From Rhynchospora pubera (lineage: Eukaryota > Streptophyta > Magnoliopsida > Poales > Cyperaceae): a stretch of 64,000 nucleotides of DNA. The notes beneath the pieces are model-generated. The model saw only the letters and a program-made list of their open reading frames with translations. It was not told the origin of the DNA and searched no databases. Location of the stretch: positions 285,488,238 to 285,552,237 of the forward strand of contig CM051460.1 of assembly GCA_028095005.1 (NCBI GenBank). The letters run 5' to 3'. Both the position numbers and the translations under genes were made by a program. Shown here one piece after another: positions 46,941 to 60,230 of this stretch (the stretch's first letter is position 1; each line of letters begins with the position of its first letter).

Positions 46941-48216
46941 ATACATTCCATTAGATTAACACAGATATTATTCCATTTATTACTTTCTTTATTGGATGCC
47001 AAACAAGGATTAATCTTGTGTACAATTTACTAAGACTTAATCCTAGGAAATGGAAATACTAAAAAGCTCATTAAAATGAAATATTATGTTTGATGTCTGG
47101 TCTATAGTTAAGATGTGAAGATAAATTTCCAAAAAGAAATTATATCTCGTACTTGCATGTCAATGGTATGAATTCTTAAATTTTATCAGACTCAAAATTT
47201 ATCGATATAATAAAGTTAATTAACAGGTTCTAATATAATAATTATTAAAATTTGTTGTTGGCACTATATACAAATTTTAATTCTCAAATTCCAAGATCAC
47301 TAATTATATACTCAATCAAAAGACATGCGCCTATATTGACAAAGCTTTAATTTGTTCTTGACATTAATTAATTCTTGATCCATTAAAAGTTTCATATTTT
47401 TTTTTTCAATAATTAATGGATATTATCAATTCTGATCCCATTTAGATAATAAAAATTAATTTAGAAAATCTAATTCAATTAACTTACTCAACTATTAGAG
47501 TTATGTAGAACAATTACGAAATCAGATTATTTCAGTCAATTACTAGAATTTAAATTTTCCACAATTAATATTGTGAAATAAATCATAGATCTGATAAAAA
47601 CATTAAATTTAAAATTACAAAGTTTCTATTGATATGGAATGCCACAGAAGTGCTTTATTCCAAATTACATTTGAATATTATGTCATCCTTTTTATTTATT
47701 TTAACTGTTCAAAAGTTTACAAAACTAGTACGAACAAAAGTCAAAGATAGAGTTTATATTAGATGCAACAAAAACTCTATTTACCGATTTGGAATTCTAT
47801 CTGTTTTATTTTACTGATCTACTTTCGGAAATTTCAGATCTGTACTAATCAATTTCATTTTACCAACGAAATATTAGTAGAAGAGAATATCATTAATAAT
47901 TATTTTAAATCTCAATCGAATTGTTACAGTAAATCGAATATGATTTGTTTTCTACTAATATTTTGGAAGTTTATTCCAAAATTAGAAATTTAGGAAGTTT
48001 AATCGAATTTGATTCTCAAATTTATTTTGGAAGTTTATTCCGAAATTAGATATTTATCAAATTTCGAATCAACTTATGTATCTCTACTAATCCAATTCAT
48101 TAAACACATTTGTTTTCATTAAATTTCGTAATTGTACTAATTGTTGAATTGTTACGATCTGATTAATAATATTTACGAAGATCTTAATCACAACTGGAGG
48201 GGTTTACACCTTAGAT

Positions 48217-48910
48217 TGTTAGAGCAAATGCTTCAAATTCCAGATTGTGATTAAGAATAAAATCAAATAAATCAATATTCTATAAATCAGAATAATAAAT
48301 AAAAGTAAAATAGATTGAAACAAGTTTACCCGGGCGAGTGAACTCTGTCCTAAGGTGTATTCCCCTCACGTACGAGGTTTTCGGAATCACCCCAAGATAC
48401 CACGGGTTATTCTTCTCTTTAGGGCTACGTCCATGAGAGAAGTGATGGATCACTCCTTCAATATCCAGCGATAATTCAATGGAAAAATAGTATTGTAGAA
48501 GAATGGATTTGATGGAGTAAATTATCTCATCATCTAATCGGCAGAATCAACAGGAGATAAATCGGATACACCATAAAATAATTAGCACAGTATTATTTAT
48601 AGAAAAGGGATCAGTAATTGGCGCCTCTTTAGATTATAGCGCCTCTTCAGGAACTTGAATGGAAATTAATCATCTCCAGATTAACCGAAAAGGTGCAAAG
48701 AGGTGCTGCTAATAGAAAGGTGCAAAAGTCACCGACTCATTTATTTACAAATTCGGTTTAAGTATTATTAAAGTAACGAATCAAGTCATATAATAATTTG
48801 GTTAATCAAATTGACTAATCAGTGGGGAAATAAACGGAAAAAGATAATAATTATATTATCAAAAGGATAATGATAAAATGAATTTTGAGTTTTCTATAAA
48901 TGTTCCAACA
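48217..48910 (-). repeat. LTR (right copy)
   Basis: 694 bp, the 5' LTR in the minus-strand reading. Differences from the left copy: ttagag versus ttatag, aaatgct versus aaatact, and ttctcttta versus ttcttttta. Confidence 0.93.
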
Positions 48911-49191
48911 ACTTTATCCGGTGCATAATTTCTTGCATTGTCTTCCTCGATATCTTCTGATGTATCGCAAGAAAAGTAATCTGTTTCGTCACTAGCACTA
49001 CTGCATGAACTTAGTTCATAATTGCACTTGAGGAGATATGGCGGGATGTAGTCATCGTCGTGTTCAACGTATTGGCGTAAGACGTCTTCCTCGCATTTGG
49101 CTGCCATAAGCAATGCATCTAATGAGGCGCTCATATTTGCTCTCTTTTGCACAACACTTTTCTTGCTCTTCGTAATTTCCTCTTGATGCAT
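48911..49191 (-). pseudogene. 5' piece of a small ORF split by an LTR retrotransposon
   Basis: Starts at the ATG at 49191 (MHQEEITKSKKSVVQK..). The 93 complete codons are rich in Asp, Glu, Ser and Cys (for example CSSASDETDYFSC). The frame is cut by the retrotransposon and resumes at 44424. As it stands the frame runs into the LTR and ends there. The family is unknown and no intron is evident. I cannot tell whether it was expressed before the insertion. Confidence 0.55.
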
Positions 49192-50883
49192 GGGAATCTA
49201 ATTGGTGCGTGCATTATATATATGCTTTGTATTTCCCAGTTGATTGATGTTAAAATGAGCAGTTCTTCTATTAGGTCCAACTGAGTTCCTATAATAACAT
49301 ATTTAATTGGGGTTCAACTAAATTAAGAGCATCTTCCATTAAGGAGTTAACATAATTAAGTATTTTTTGCGCTATATATTCCAGTTCCAGGAATATAAAG
49401 AGATATGTCATTGTAAAAAAAAAAAATCGAATTAGCATAAAGCATATTAAACTTATAACTTTCTTCTTATAAAATTTCATATGCACGAGATATAAGTATT
49501 ACATTACATATAAATGAAACTCTAAAAAATAATGAAAGCAAATACTGTACATACTGTGAATTTGGCTTATCTATATTATGGAAAAGTCTCAAAATTTCAA
49601 ACTAAGCTTTTCAGTTGGTTAAAAAAATAACATTAGCTTTTTGGAAAGACCCTTCTGGAAGCAGAAATATTCTGCGACAATGTGACAAATATGATTACAC
49701 TGCGTATTGTCGTAATTATTCTGGGGTCTCTATAGTTGGAATTAATTTTGCATTGAGAAAGCATATGCTCTTTTTTTTCTTTTTTAATTTTTCAAAGATC
49801 CTTATGGAAGCAGATATCTTGGTTATATATAGTATCAATCGAAAATGTTCACGAATTTAGAAGGGTTCTGAAAATGAATATGAAACTTCCTAAGAGATCC
49901 AAAGACAAATATTTAAGGACTGTACGTAAATTGTAATCTGCGATCTGCAGCCCGTTAGCCCGTTAGCGAGGCATACACTTACACTTACAGGCCCAAGTTA
50001 TCGCATGTTTCTTTCTTGAAGGCGATGTTATATTTAGAAGAAATTTTTTTTAATTGGTAGAAGAATAAATTATATCAGGAAAGTCAAAGAAAAGAAACAT
50101 GTTTGCTCTTTGACGGACGGCTCTCCAGTACCACTTAAGCCAAAGGGAAAATCGTGTTCAAAAATATAAAATAAATAAAATAGAAAGGAGTGTTAAAAGC
50201 AAATCCTCTCCATTTTTGTCGCAAATGGAGTCCAAACCATTTTTTTGTTCACAGATGCGAAACATAGCCAAGTGTTTCTTTCGCAGACACAAACTTGACA
50301 GTATACAATACACGTTTGAGTTGCTCGGCCAAAGTTTGCCCTCTTATGCAAGAAAAAATAAAATAAAAAATGAACTAGTTGAAAATGGACTTCGCATCCT
50401 GTCTTTAAATTATTTGCATTCGATGCATCAACTATTGATGTAGTCGTGCAATTCAAATCGGTCGGTTTACGTGAAAAATTGTCTGAAATATTTAGATATA
50501 ATTTAATTAGATCGCTTAGTTTTCATCAAATAACTCTTTTTCATAGCGCAGGCGAGATGAGGAAAGATATCGAGCTTGAGCATTTGCTGTTTTCGACGTA
50601 ATAAGTAGTATATAAGATTTCTATCATTTGTCGAGTTTACTCCAAATATAGGAATAATTTATTTCTTAATTCAAATTGAAAATCCTATTGTTCTTTTAGA
50701 AAGCTAAAATGAAATCGTGTTGTCAATGTGTACAATTAAGTTAGATGAAGCAGGTAGAGAGTTGCAATATTTGAAAATTTAAATCATCATTTTATGGGAT
50801 ATTATATTAGGTTAGAACATCTTCATTTCCAAATTTATATAATATGATTTTTTTGGTGCACGAGTATCAGCACCGTGTTTTTT
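49192..50883. other. Intergenic sequence
   Basis: AT-rich. Short frames at 49615-49860 and 50193-50456 have no recognisable domain and no splice partner, so I do not call them genes. Confidence 0.5.
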
Positions 50884-51041
50884 GGAGCCGTTTGGATCGC
50901 TTAGGAATAAAAGGAATAGTCTCTTCCTAGACGAAAATTTATTCCTAACCATCCAAATTCTTCACAAACTTACACATTTCCCAATATTTTCTGCCTAGGA
51001 ATAAGTTATTCCTCTTATTCCTAAGCGATCAAAACAGCACC
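50884..51041. mobile_element. 158-bp Harbinger-like MITE
   Basis: Ends GGAGCCGTTTGGATCG and CGATCAAAACAGCACC, with the inner words ccatccaaattcttcacaaa and cttattcctaagcgatc. It is flanked by TTT on both sides. It has the same length as the copy at 20321-20478. Confidence 0.78.
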
Positions 51042-52427
51042 TTTAGCAATTAGCCAATTAGTGTTATAATAATTTCATATTATATTCTCCTCTAGGTAGC
51101 CGCTAGCATATCAAAAAAAAAAAAAACCAATAATAAAAATAATTTCATATTATATCCATTCGTGCAATTAGTTCCATTTCAAATATGAATTAGTGCTTTT
51201 GTAATTTGAAATTTTGATTCGAACAATTAAAAAAATAATAATAATAAATGTCAAAGCCATTTATTTTTTAAAATTGTACTCATACGCAGATTTGATTCCT
51301 TGATCTCTTGAAAATTAGCCTAATTCTCCTATTAGTAGGCCACAAAGTATTCACTATAATTGCTAATTAAAATTGCAAGCTAATATGATATTTCAGATCG
51401 ATAATGTATAGCCCTCTATTCTCCATCAAAAGTTATCCTCCATCTTCCTTCTTTCTTATACCCTATTCTTGTTTATCCTTCTTTCTTATATGCGTGCATG
51501 CAAGTTAGACGATAGAGATATTGTAAAATCAGTCCAACAATCTTAACCTTTTTATTTTTTTGAAATAAAGTGTCAATAATCTTTTGTCTGAGTTATATAA
51601 CTCATTCACACTACAGATATATATCATCTTTTAAAATTAATGGTTCATATTGATATAAAAAGAGTTTGATACAACCGATCTGAAATTATTTACACACATC
51701 CATCCTTAAATTGATATTTTATACAAAAAGTAGGATAATCATGAATAAACACAAGGTATATGTTTTTTTTTTTCGCCAACAGACAACTGTTGGAGATAAA
51801 TTATAATTTTAAAATTCATTCAATATATATATATATATATAATTTGATTTAATTGATTTTCACATGGGATTTCATTTGGTTTCTCAGAATTTCGTTGGAT
51901 CTATTAATATAAAAATTATGGTCAAATGATGTAAAAATTTATTTAAAAAAAATTCTAATGAAATGAATGAAATTCCTTGTAAAAAAATGATTATAGTCAA
52001 AATATATTTTAATGCCTGGAAAATGATTTACGAAGAAAAGAGTTGCTCTCTCTTTGAAGTTCATATGGTCACTGTGTTGGCCCACCTTCAGTCATTAGAT
52101 AAAAAAAAATCAAGCTCTGACGCGACCACTTTGCCATTTTGTTGGATTTTACTCTCCGTTTCCAATGAGACTGGAAATACAAACTTCCTTATGACCCTGA
52201 AGTCAGAAATCATTGAATTGCTGAATAAAAGGCACCTTTTTTATAATTATTGAAAAAAATCAGCAAATAAGCAACACCCAGGAGTGAGTCCTTAAAATTT
52301 ACAAATTAACTTATGAGCGCTCGCCAAGTACTATAATAAAGAAACTATTTGTTTGAATTTAGTATTGCACCTACATATATATTAGTTATAAATAATTGAG
52401 GGAATTAATGTGGAAGGAAGGACTATA
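51042..52427. other. AT-rich intergenic sequence
   Basis: Nothing recognised. The frame at 51963-52253 has no known domain. Confidence 0.5.
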
Positions 52428-52861
52428 GGGCCCGTTTGGATGTTGTAGGAATTTGAGAAATTTACAATTCCTTGACATAAATTTATTAGAAAGTAGACCT
52501 GGGCAACGTATTAAACGGAAACGGAATGAGGCATTCCGTATTCCGTTCCGTTTCAACAAACGGTATGTACCGGCTGATTCATATTCATATATATCCATGT
52601 AGCGGAACGGTATAATTTACACTGTATTTCACATAAACGAATCACGAATTGCATTCCGTTTTCCGTTCCATTTGCGAAACGGAATGAAATTTTGTTCCAT
52701 TATACGTTTCACATGGACGGAACGGAACGGTTTCGTATATTTGCGGTATACCGCGCCCACCCCTATTGGAAAATGTGTAACTTTGTGAAGATTTTGGATT
52801 GTTTATAATAAATTTTGGAAAATGTGTAACTTTGCAATTCCGGCCCCATCCAAACAGGGCC
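52428..52861. mobile_element. Harbinger-like MITE carrying a nested hAT-like MITE
   Basis: The outer element has ends GGGCCCGTTTGGATG and CATCCAAACAGGGCC with an ATA duplication on both sides (52425-52427 and 52862-52864). Inside, 52494-52765 has ends TAGACCTGGGC and, complemented, TAGGGGTGGGC, typical of hAT elements. It is flanked by ttagaaag and ttggaaaa (6 of 8 match) and is filled with gttccgtttc words like the element at 2066-2366. The inner insertion is therefore younger than the outer one. Confidence 0.75.
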
Positions 52862-53126
52862 ATAACGCTTATTTAATACAATGGAGATCTCCATTTTGCG
52901 GAAATGGAGAGAGGATGGTACAATGCAGTCGCAATCTGTGCGAGAGCGAAAAGAATTGCGAGGAGGCAAGCACACCAGTTCGAGGGTCGAGCTCTTAAAA
53001 CAGAAACCCTAGAAACCACCAAGTGTGCTCAACTAAACTAGGAAAAACGATCGAATCGAGAAATATTACCTACACCTAGATGGTGCTACGCTTTCATCGT
53101 CTCGGGCTTGGGCTTTGATCACAAGC
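52862..53126 (+). promoter_or_regulatory. Promoter and leader of the DUF1664 gene
   Basis: An AAACCCTAG telo-box type motif lies at about 53004-53012 (cagaaaccctagaaacc), roughly 115 bp before the ATG. Such motifs are common in plant housekeeping promoters. The leader is GC-richer than the DNA to its left. Confidence 0.45.
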
Positions 53127-56100
53127 ATGGCGCTTGGCAAACTCGCGCTCGCAGTAAGCGCAGGTACTTCGGTCGTGAAATTTCCGCTCGATTTTTAGAT
53201 GATTTTTTGTTGTTTTTCGTTTGTTTTCCTTGTAATTAGCGAAATATGGGCGTGGTTGTGCAAAGGCTGGGGTTTGTTGGCTGTAATCGATCGCATTTCT
53301 GTGACTTGGGGAACGGGAAATAGATGATAAGTTTGAATTAGCGTTCTACTTGGTTATTTTGACGAGTTATTGAAGATTATGATGCCTGATATGATGAAAG
53401 TCCAATTATTTTTCTTTTTGGTTTTAGTTTTGGGTTTACTCTTTTTTTTTTTTTCCCCCGTTGAAAAGCATATAGTACATGAAAAGATACTTGTAATTTT
53501 GTTCTTATATTGCTAATCAGGTTACTAGTAACTAGGTAGTATAATTATTAATCAGTGTGTTGGTTAGATTTGATCAGAGATAAATAACACTACTCTGTTC
53601 TGTTTTTAATCAGGTGATTATTAAATGGTTTAATTGTTTGGTACATGTACAAATTTATTTTAATTTATTTTTTTTGTCTTTTCAGCTATCATTGGATCCA
53701 CCATTGCTAATGAAGGGGGTGTGCCTGGAATAAAAGACCTTTTCTCTGGTGCTTTTAAGGTAATTTGTTAATAAATTAAATTTTAGCACCACAACCTTAA
53801 TTTTGAAATGGTGATGATTTTTAAGAAAGTTCCCCAAATAGTTCCCTGGATATGTTTTGAAGTTATGCATTGAAGATGGTTTATTTCATACTAAAGGGGC
53901 CCCTTGGCTATATCATTAGATGTTAACTGGAACTGTTGATTAATATGTTATGTACAAAATTGTTGAGGGAGGTTTGTTTCATTCTGCATTATTGCAAAAG
54001 GTAGTAACGTATAATTTTAAAATGCTATGATATTTCTTTTTCTTGGTAGATTTTGAAGTACGTTCAACATGACAAAGAGAGCCCGAAATCATCTACTAGT
54101 AAACCCAGAACCGATTCACTATTAGACCAGGTAATTGATTTTGCACTTCCATTTGACTTTTTATGGTTCTGCATGTTTAATTTTGGACAGTTTGATTTCC
54201 CTATGATGCTTATAACTGCTATTTTGCATTGTATATTTCAACACCTTTAGGTAAATAACTTGAGACAGGAGTTACAACAGTTGGCCTCATCTCGATCTGT
54301 CACAATTGTGACCACCAGTTCAGGTACATTATATTTATTCAATCATCTTTAGGCATGATATGAATGCTCAAAACAGACCTATAAAAACTATTTACTGCTG
54401 TTGCTTTGCGTTGCACAATTCTCATTTGATTTTCTGATTCAGGGGGAGGTGTTACTTTTAATCGCGTTAAAGCAATTGTTGTGGTCGGTGCAGTTGGTTA
54501 TTTGTACATTCGTTGGAAGGTAGTTTTTGACTCATTTTCCTCTGCTGTGTGGATGGTGTTTTTCTATTTTGTTATATTTGGAACCTCATCTACAGTACAT
54601 TTGCATCTGAAGGTTGTTTTTATTCCTATATCTGTGGGTACTGACTTGTAGAGGCCAAGTTCGCCTGTAAGGTATTTCAAATTTATATCATAGAACATTT
54701 GTACTTATTTGTATATAATTTTTAATGTGGCAGGGGTGGAAGATTACAGATATGATGTTTGTCACAAGGCGTGGCTTGGCTGATGCTAGTGCAGCAGTAG
54801 GAAAACAGCTTGAGCAAGTTCAATCTTCCATTGCTGTATGTTTTTTTTTTCCAGCCCAATTTTTCCTACCTCTTTTGTTTTACATCCATTTTAATATTAC
54901 TCTTTAACCCATGTTTTGCCTTGATCCTTCTAACGTCTTTTCCTTTTGACTCATTTGGTTATTTTTTCTACTTATTTTTTTATTATTATATTCTCTTTTA
55001 AAAGGAGGAAACCTAAAATGCAAGTACATCTTATTTAAGGTTGCCAACATTGAGAATGGTATGCAAAATGGTCATCCAAATTTTTCAGACCTCCTTTAAT
55101 CTGTATTAGCACCCCTTAAGGTCTACTCTGTTGGTTGGTTGGTTGGTTGGGCGATCATGTGTCTGTGGGACGTTGTGGGTGTTGGAGAGGTGCAGAGGTT
55201 GATTTCTTGTTTATGGGTCAAAATGGTACAGTTTGGTTTGGTTAACTATGACTTTTCTGGAGTTGTTTGGTTTCTTGGAGGAAAATTCTAAATTCTTGTA
55301 ACCTTTTGGTTTCAGGCTGCAAAGAAATTTCTTGCGACAAGGATTGACCGTGTAGACTGCCGTCTGGATGAGTGCAAGGAAATAACTGAGTCCACCCGGG
55401 ATGAGGTGCGTTCTGGTTCTCTATTAAAGGATTAATTGTGTTGATTTGAGTAGAGAGACTGGCTAAATAACAGAACTTTGGTTTGGTGTATTTTTTTTTT
55501 AGCATTTTTAGTGAACGACCTATAAGAAAAAGGCTTACATGCCTTCAATCTCAAAAGTGTCTTTTGAATCCCTGCAAATTGAGAAAACCTTATTGTGCTA
55601 AGAGCATGACAAATGTCATTATAACACCACTAACCTGCACTAAAAGCATCTTTCTATTCGAATTTGAAATTGCTCTCCTTTCGCTCTTTATTATGTTGTT
55701 GATAGTAAAACGAGAGTTTGTATGCTTTAAGTTTGCAAGGTGTTTAGAGATCTTTAAATTTGGAAGCAAGGGGTTTAGATAATTGGTTATCAATTCTACA
55801 TGCCATTTATCGGTGTCTGTATGTTTATGATATGGTTCCTTTAGTGATGTACTTAACATTACATTTCATCTGGTACATCTGCATTGTCTTCTATTTTAGT
55901 GGTTAGTTCGTTGTGTTGTAGGTTTGCCTAATTTGTTTTTTTGCGATAGTCCAGCCTTGTACTAATTGATGACTGAGTTTCACTGTTATTCTTTGAAGTG
56001 GGATTCAATTGTCCTGGATTGATCATTCGTCCTTTTATTCCCCTGTCGACAATTAGTGCTCATCACCTGGGTACACCTGTTTGCATCATAAAGCCAACAG

Positions 56101-58506
56101 AAATAATTGTAAATGTGATAAACCCTTTACCTTTACGGAGGTATGTGGACAGTAGTAATGACTCTGCCCCTCCTTCAAAGGTATATGAACCTCTAATTCT
56201 GTAATCTAAACATGACCAAGTGAGAATAAGGGGCAATAATAGATCCAAAATTTCTTGTTAAAGAATGTTTATCATTTTTATCCCTAATATAGGTGAAAGT
56301 ATTAAATGGAGATATAACTGCTTTTCAAGAGGAAATGCAATCTGTCCATCGTGTCGTCCAAACTCTTGTAAGTTAGCCTTTTTCTAGTATTTATATTGAC
56401 CTTGTGAGGTTGGGAATTTTGAATTACTTCATGAAGTTATAACATGTTGTCAAAATCTTTTTCAATAAGGCACGCATATGAACAGCCATTCTGGGATAAA
56501 ATTAATATATTTTGGTGTTAATTTATTACTTCTTTATTTATATGTCAGGAAACAAAGCTCGGTCGACTAGAGAATAGTCAGGTAAATGTTGTTTTAAGTT
56601 TCAATATCTTGTTAAATTTGATGCATTATTGGAAAAATAGAAGAGATTGTACTGGAAATCTATCTTAAAATGTTGGCCATTGTTGTTTCTATTTGCCTAA
56701 ACCTCCCTTTTGTTTGCTTTTGTTTTTTTATGGTTCTCATTTATTTGCAATTAGGATATGACAACAAGAGGAATTTCTGAGTTGTGCAAATTTGCGAGTA
56801 GACTCGAGCAGGATCGTAATTCTGAGATGCTATTGGTAAGTCGCCTATCTTTTTGTATTTTATGCAACTAACATCACCCTTCAAGAATGACACTGTCACT
56901 TATTAGATCCAGAATATTGCACATGCTTTTACCTTCTGTGCATCCTATTTCTTGAAGTGGATAGATACCCATATATACTGCATGGATTGAACGAGTAATG
57001 AGGAAAAGCAATGCAGTCATGTTTGTTACTACTTACTAGCTCCATTTGTACGTTACTGGCACCTTTTGTGGAGGCCATGCATATATTTCGTTCTTCAGTG
57101 GCATTCATGAGTATAAATGGCATTTGGTGGTAATGCAATGCAGTCATAAGCATCATTTTCTATAAAGAAAAAGGAGCAAATTACATTTTTACAGAATAAT
57201 CTCCGAGGAGCACAAATTTTATTTTGAGAAATTGATTAATTTCAATCTGCTCTTGTTTAATTTTTATTTATTTTGTGCTCTTTGAACAGGGAGGATCGGC
57301 CAGTTCATCCCGTGCAGCTCTTGAATCCTCAAAGAGTTTGCCAGTCAATAGGGTAAAATTTTTTCCTAAATTTGCAAAATTTACCTTATAGACTGCATTG
57401 TTAAATTTTGAAGGTCAATTTTAAGTCTTAATTATGCAGTTTACGTTCTCAGAATGCTAAGGGAAATAATAAATTGACTTGCAGTTCAATTTACAGCATA
57501 TATATTCTTATAGATTTACATGGACATACACTCGCATACATGTAGAAGTGAAATATAGGTGCTTATCTGTATATTGAGGCACTAAAAGTCATCAAGCCTT
57601 TTATTTTCTGACCTTATCTTATTGTATCACAATTAACTTCCAGGCTGGATCTCTGCCACCTATAGCAATAGAACCACCTTCACCAACTACTTCTGCATCA
57701 GGAGAGACATCTACACCCATACCTACCCCTAAGGTTTGATCTTTTAGTATATTTCTGTGTCTTTTCTTTTTCAAATTGCACACTTGATTTTGTAATTTCT
57801 GTCTGCGACATACTTCATTTATTCTCTAACATTGTAGAATTTACATGTTTTTAGGTTCATCGCTCAACTACTGTTTCAGAGACATTCCTTAAGGTTTGCT
57901 CAGCTTACACTTTCTTACCTGCTAATATTTTGAATTTGCTCCCAACATTTTCCAATATTTGTTCATCGTGACACCATATTTAAATATTTACAATTTTTTA
58001 TCAAACTATCGGGCTCGATGATATTTTGTTGAGCAAAAAACTGAATGTAACATCATAAGTTGAAACCCAACATGTAAGTTTGCAGTAGTAAAATTGGGTC
58101 TTTGATGGGATACTTGCCTACACTATCCACTATGACCTAGTGGTTGTGTGCTAGTGCAGAATGTTGAATGTTATTGACAAGTAAAACTATAAAAGGAATG
58201 GTGATTGTTTGCCTGCATGTGTTTTACGATATAGTGATCTTGCAATATTTTGAAAACTGTTGATGGTGTATTCTTATGTAGGAACTTAAAGGGGTGTCAA
58301 ACCCTGTCGGTCCGGCTTTCTCTAGATCAAACTCAGTGAAACCAGGCCTGATTGATATATCAAATGGGTCAAGTGGACCATCTCAGTCAAACGGGTCATC
58401 TCAGTCAGCTGAGATGAGTAGTGGCAATTCATCTGGCTCCGGCCGCTTTGGAATTAGGCTGCCCGGTATCAGTGTCTTCAGTAGAAACCGAAGTCCGGCA
58501 AATTAA
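53127..58506 (+). CDS. DUF1664 family membrane protein
   Basis: Exons: 53127-53163, 53686-53759, 54050-54130, 54251-54323, 54443-54519, 54734-54835, 55316-55405, 56293-56367, 56549-56581, 56755-56835, 57290-57352, 57644-57733, 57855-57893, 58282-58506. They join in frame to 379 aa. I recognise the plant DUF1664 layout: a hydrophobic N terminus (MALGKLALAVSAAIIG), a membrane segment at about 98-111 (KAIVVVGAVGYLYI) followed by GWKITDMMFVTRRGLADA, then heptad-type sequence around RIDRVDCRLDEC and EEMQSVHRVVQTLE. A Ser/Pro-rich tail ends FSRNRSPAN. The biochemical role is unknown; the layout suggests a coiled-coil protein anchored to an organelle membrane. All exons look intact. Confidence 0.9.
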
Positions 58507-60230
58507 AAATAATTTCATAATGGCCCTGTGATTTTTGTTTGCTCTTATTACCAAATTGAGAAGAATTAGGGCTTCTTAGTAAGAAATTATGGTGCTTTTG
58601 TGCTAGAAAGTATAAATAAGCACCAATTTTTTTGTAGAAATAGAGATTCTTTTTTTCCCCCCCTTATCGGGCAGTTGGTTAGTCAAAATTCATTTCTTTT
58701 GCTTTATGAGAAATATTCTACTGGAATTGACAGTAGAGTTTAAGGAACTATTGTGTATATATATTTTGGTCTCTGTTACAGTTATAAGAACATGTTACAC
58801 TGTTAAGTGATATTAGATCAATCATGGAGCATAGGCATTTTGATCCTTTATACTATTTAAGTGTTGCATTACTATCATGGAGCAAAATGATAAGTGCATC
58901 AGCACTATAAATAAGACCCTAGAGCTGCAATTAAGAGGGAAAAAGACGGGGAACTCTAGTTGGATATAACCCATTTCTTCATGGTGAAAGGGTGGATAAT
59001 TTTGAAAAGGGAATATACCATAACTAGCATGTTGACATTTGTTTAGGCGGAAACCAAATGGATTTCATATATTTGCAAGAAACAAAGAAATGGTGATACA
59101 TAGTTTCATCACGCTGACAAAAAATAACTTTGTTTGACCAGGCCATCCCCTCTTAGTAAGACCATCTTTAGTAGAAGTTTCTGTTTTTGTAACAGAAATT
59201 TGTGTCGTATTTTGAATTTGAATGGCACGACATGCTCATTTTTAAATCCTTAGGAAGTTCAAGCCTTCAAGGTGGAAGCTGGAAGGCACTGAAGTTTGCC
59301 ACTATAAATGATCTTTATCAGCAGGTTTGAACAAAGCCAAACCTTTTTAATCACGTGCTTTGTAGTATTCCAGGCTGTGAAGAGTCGTTTTGTGAACTCT
59401 TGAACAACAAATTCTCAGAAAAAAGGAATTTGATATTTTGAAAGTCAAATGACAATCGCGCTAATTATTTCGGCTCCATTTAATTAGTGACTTGCCACCT
59501 ACGTTGTTATAAAAGAGAACCATTGAAAATTGGAAGCCAATGAACATAACAACAGGAGTGTGTTTACCCCACAATCCCACATTCACCCATGATAGTATTA
59601 ATCATAAATATAATTAAACTCTTCTAGTACGACACTCTCAGTATGTCTACGGTATAGCCTAATTTTCCAAGTTAATACAACACATTATTTTTTAAATTTA
59701 TTGTACAAGTTTATGCTTAATCATGTGCATTTTTTTTCAACATTTAAAACATTTTACAAGGATTTCTGAACTAAACATAAATGCAATTCCTTCGGGAAAA
59801 TGCTGAGAAACATCTAATTTAAATTAAATTAAATCTAATGCTAAATTAAAAATTGATGGTTTAGATATAAATCTACTCATTTTAGATTGTATGGATGAAG
59901 TGAAGATTAGAAATTAACGTCATCTTACTCCAAATATAGAGGAAAACATCAAAGATAACTATACGAAAGGAGATTATAGGCGCAGTGCACACTGACTTCT
60001 CTCTAATACTACAGAAGAGAACTCAGAAGACATCAGCAATCAGCATATATAAAGCACGTTTTAATTTTGAGATTTAGCTCTCTCAGCAAACTTATAATAA
60101 AATCTAAAATGTACTGATCCCGCATAAGCAACAAAACCAAAACAAGAGAAACATAAATTAAACATCATATATCGAAATGGAGCACTTTCAGAAACATGAT
60201 TCAAAATTCTAACTTAAAAAGAAGGCACAC
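58507..60230. other. Intergenic between convergent genes
   Basis: Holds the 3' UTRs of the DUF1664 gene (plus) and the uS7 gene (minus). No other gene or element is recognised. Confidence 0.55.

Larger units (their letters stand above)
44425..48910 (-). mobile_element. Young non-autonomous LTR retrotransposon, 4.5 kb
   Basis: Two direct LTRs of exactly 694 bp (44425-45118 and 48217-48910) start TGTTA.AGCAAAT and end TTCCAACA. They differ at only three positions by eye. A perfect 5-bp target duplication ACTTT flanks the element (44420-44424 and 48911-48915). A purine-rich tract on the minus strand (tttgtggggat, 45119-45129) adjoins one LTR, so the element reads right to left. The 3.1-kb interior has no gag or pol frame. 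A 44-bp tandem duplication lies at 46853-46940. It must have been mobilised by another element's proteins. Confidence 0.93.

Noticed and set aside
50193..50456. Overlapping 87- and 75-residue frames on opposite strands
   Set aside because: No domain, no splice partner and no promoter sign; AT-rich chance frames.
51963..52253. 96-residue plus-strand frame
   Set aside because: No recognisable family and no intron-exon context; it lies in transposon-rich intergenic DNA.
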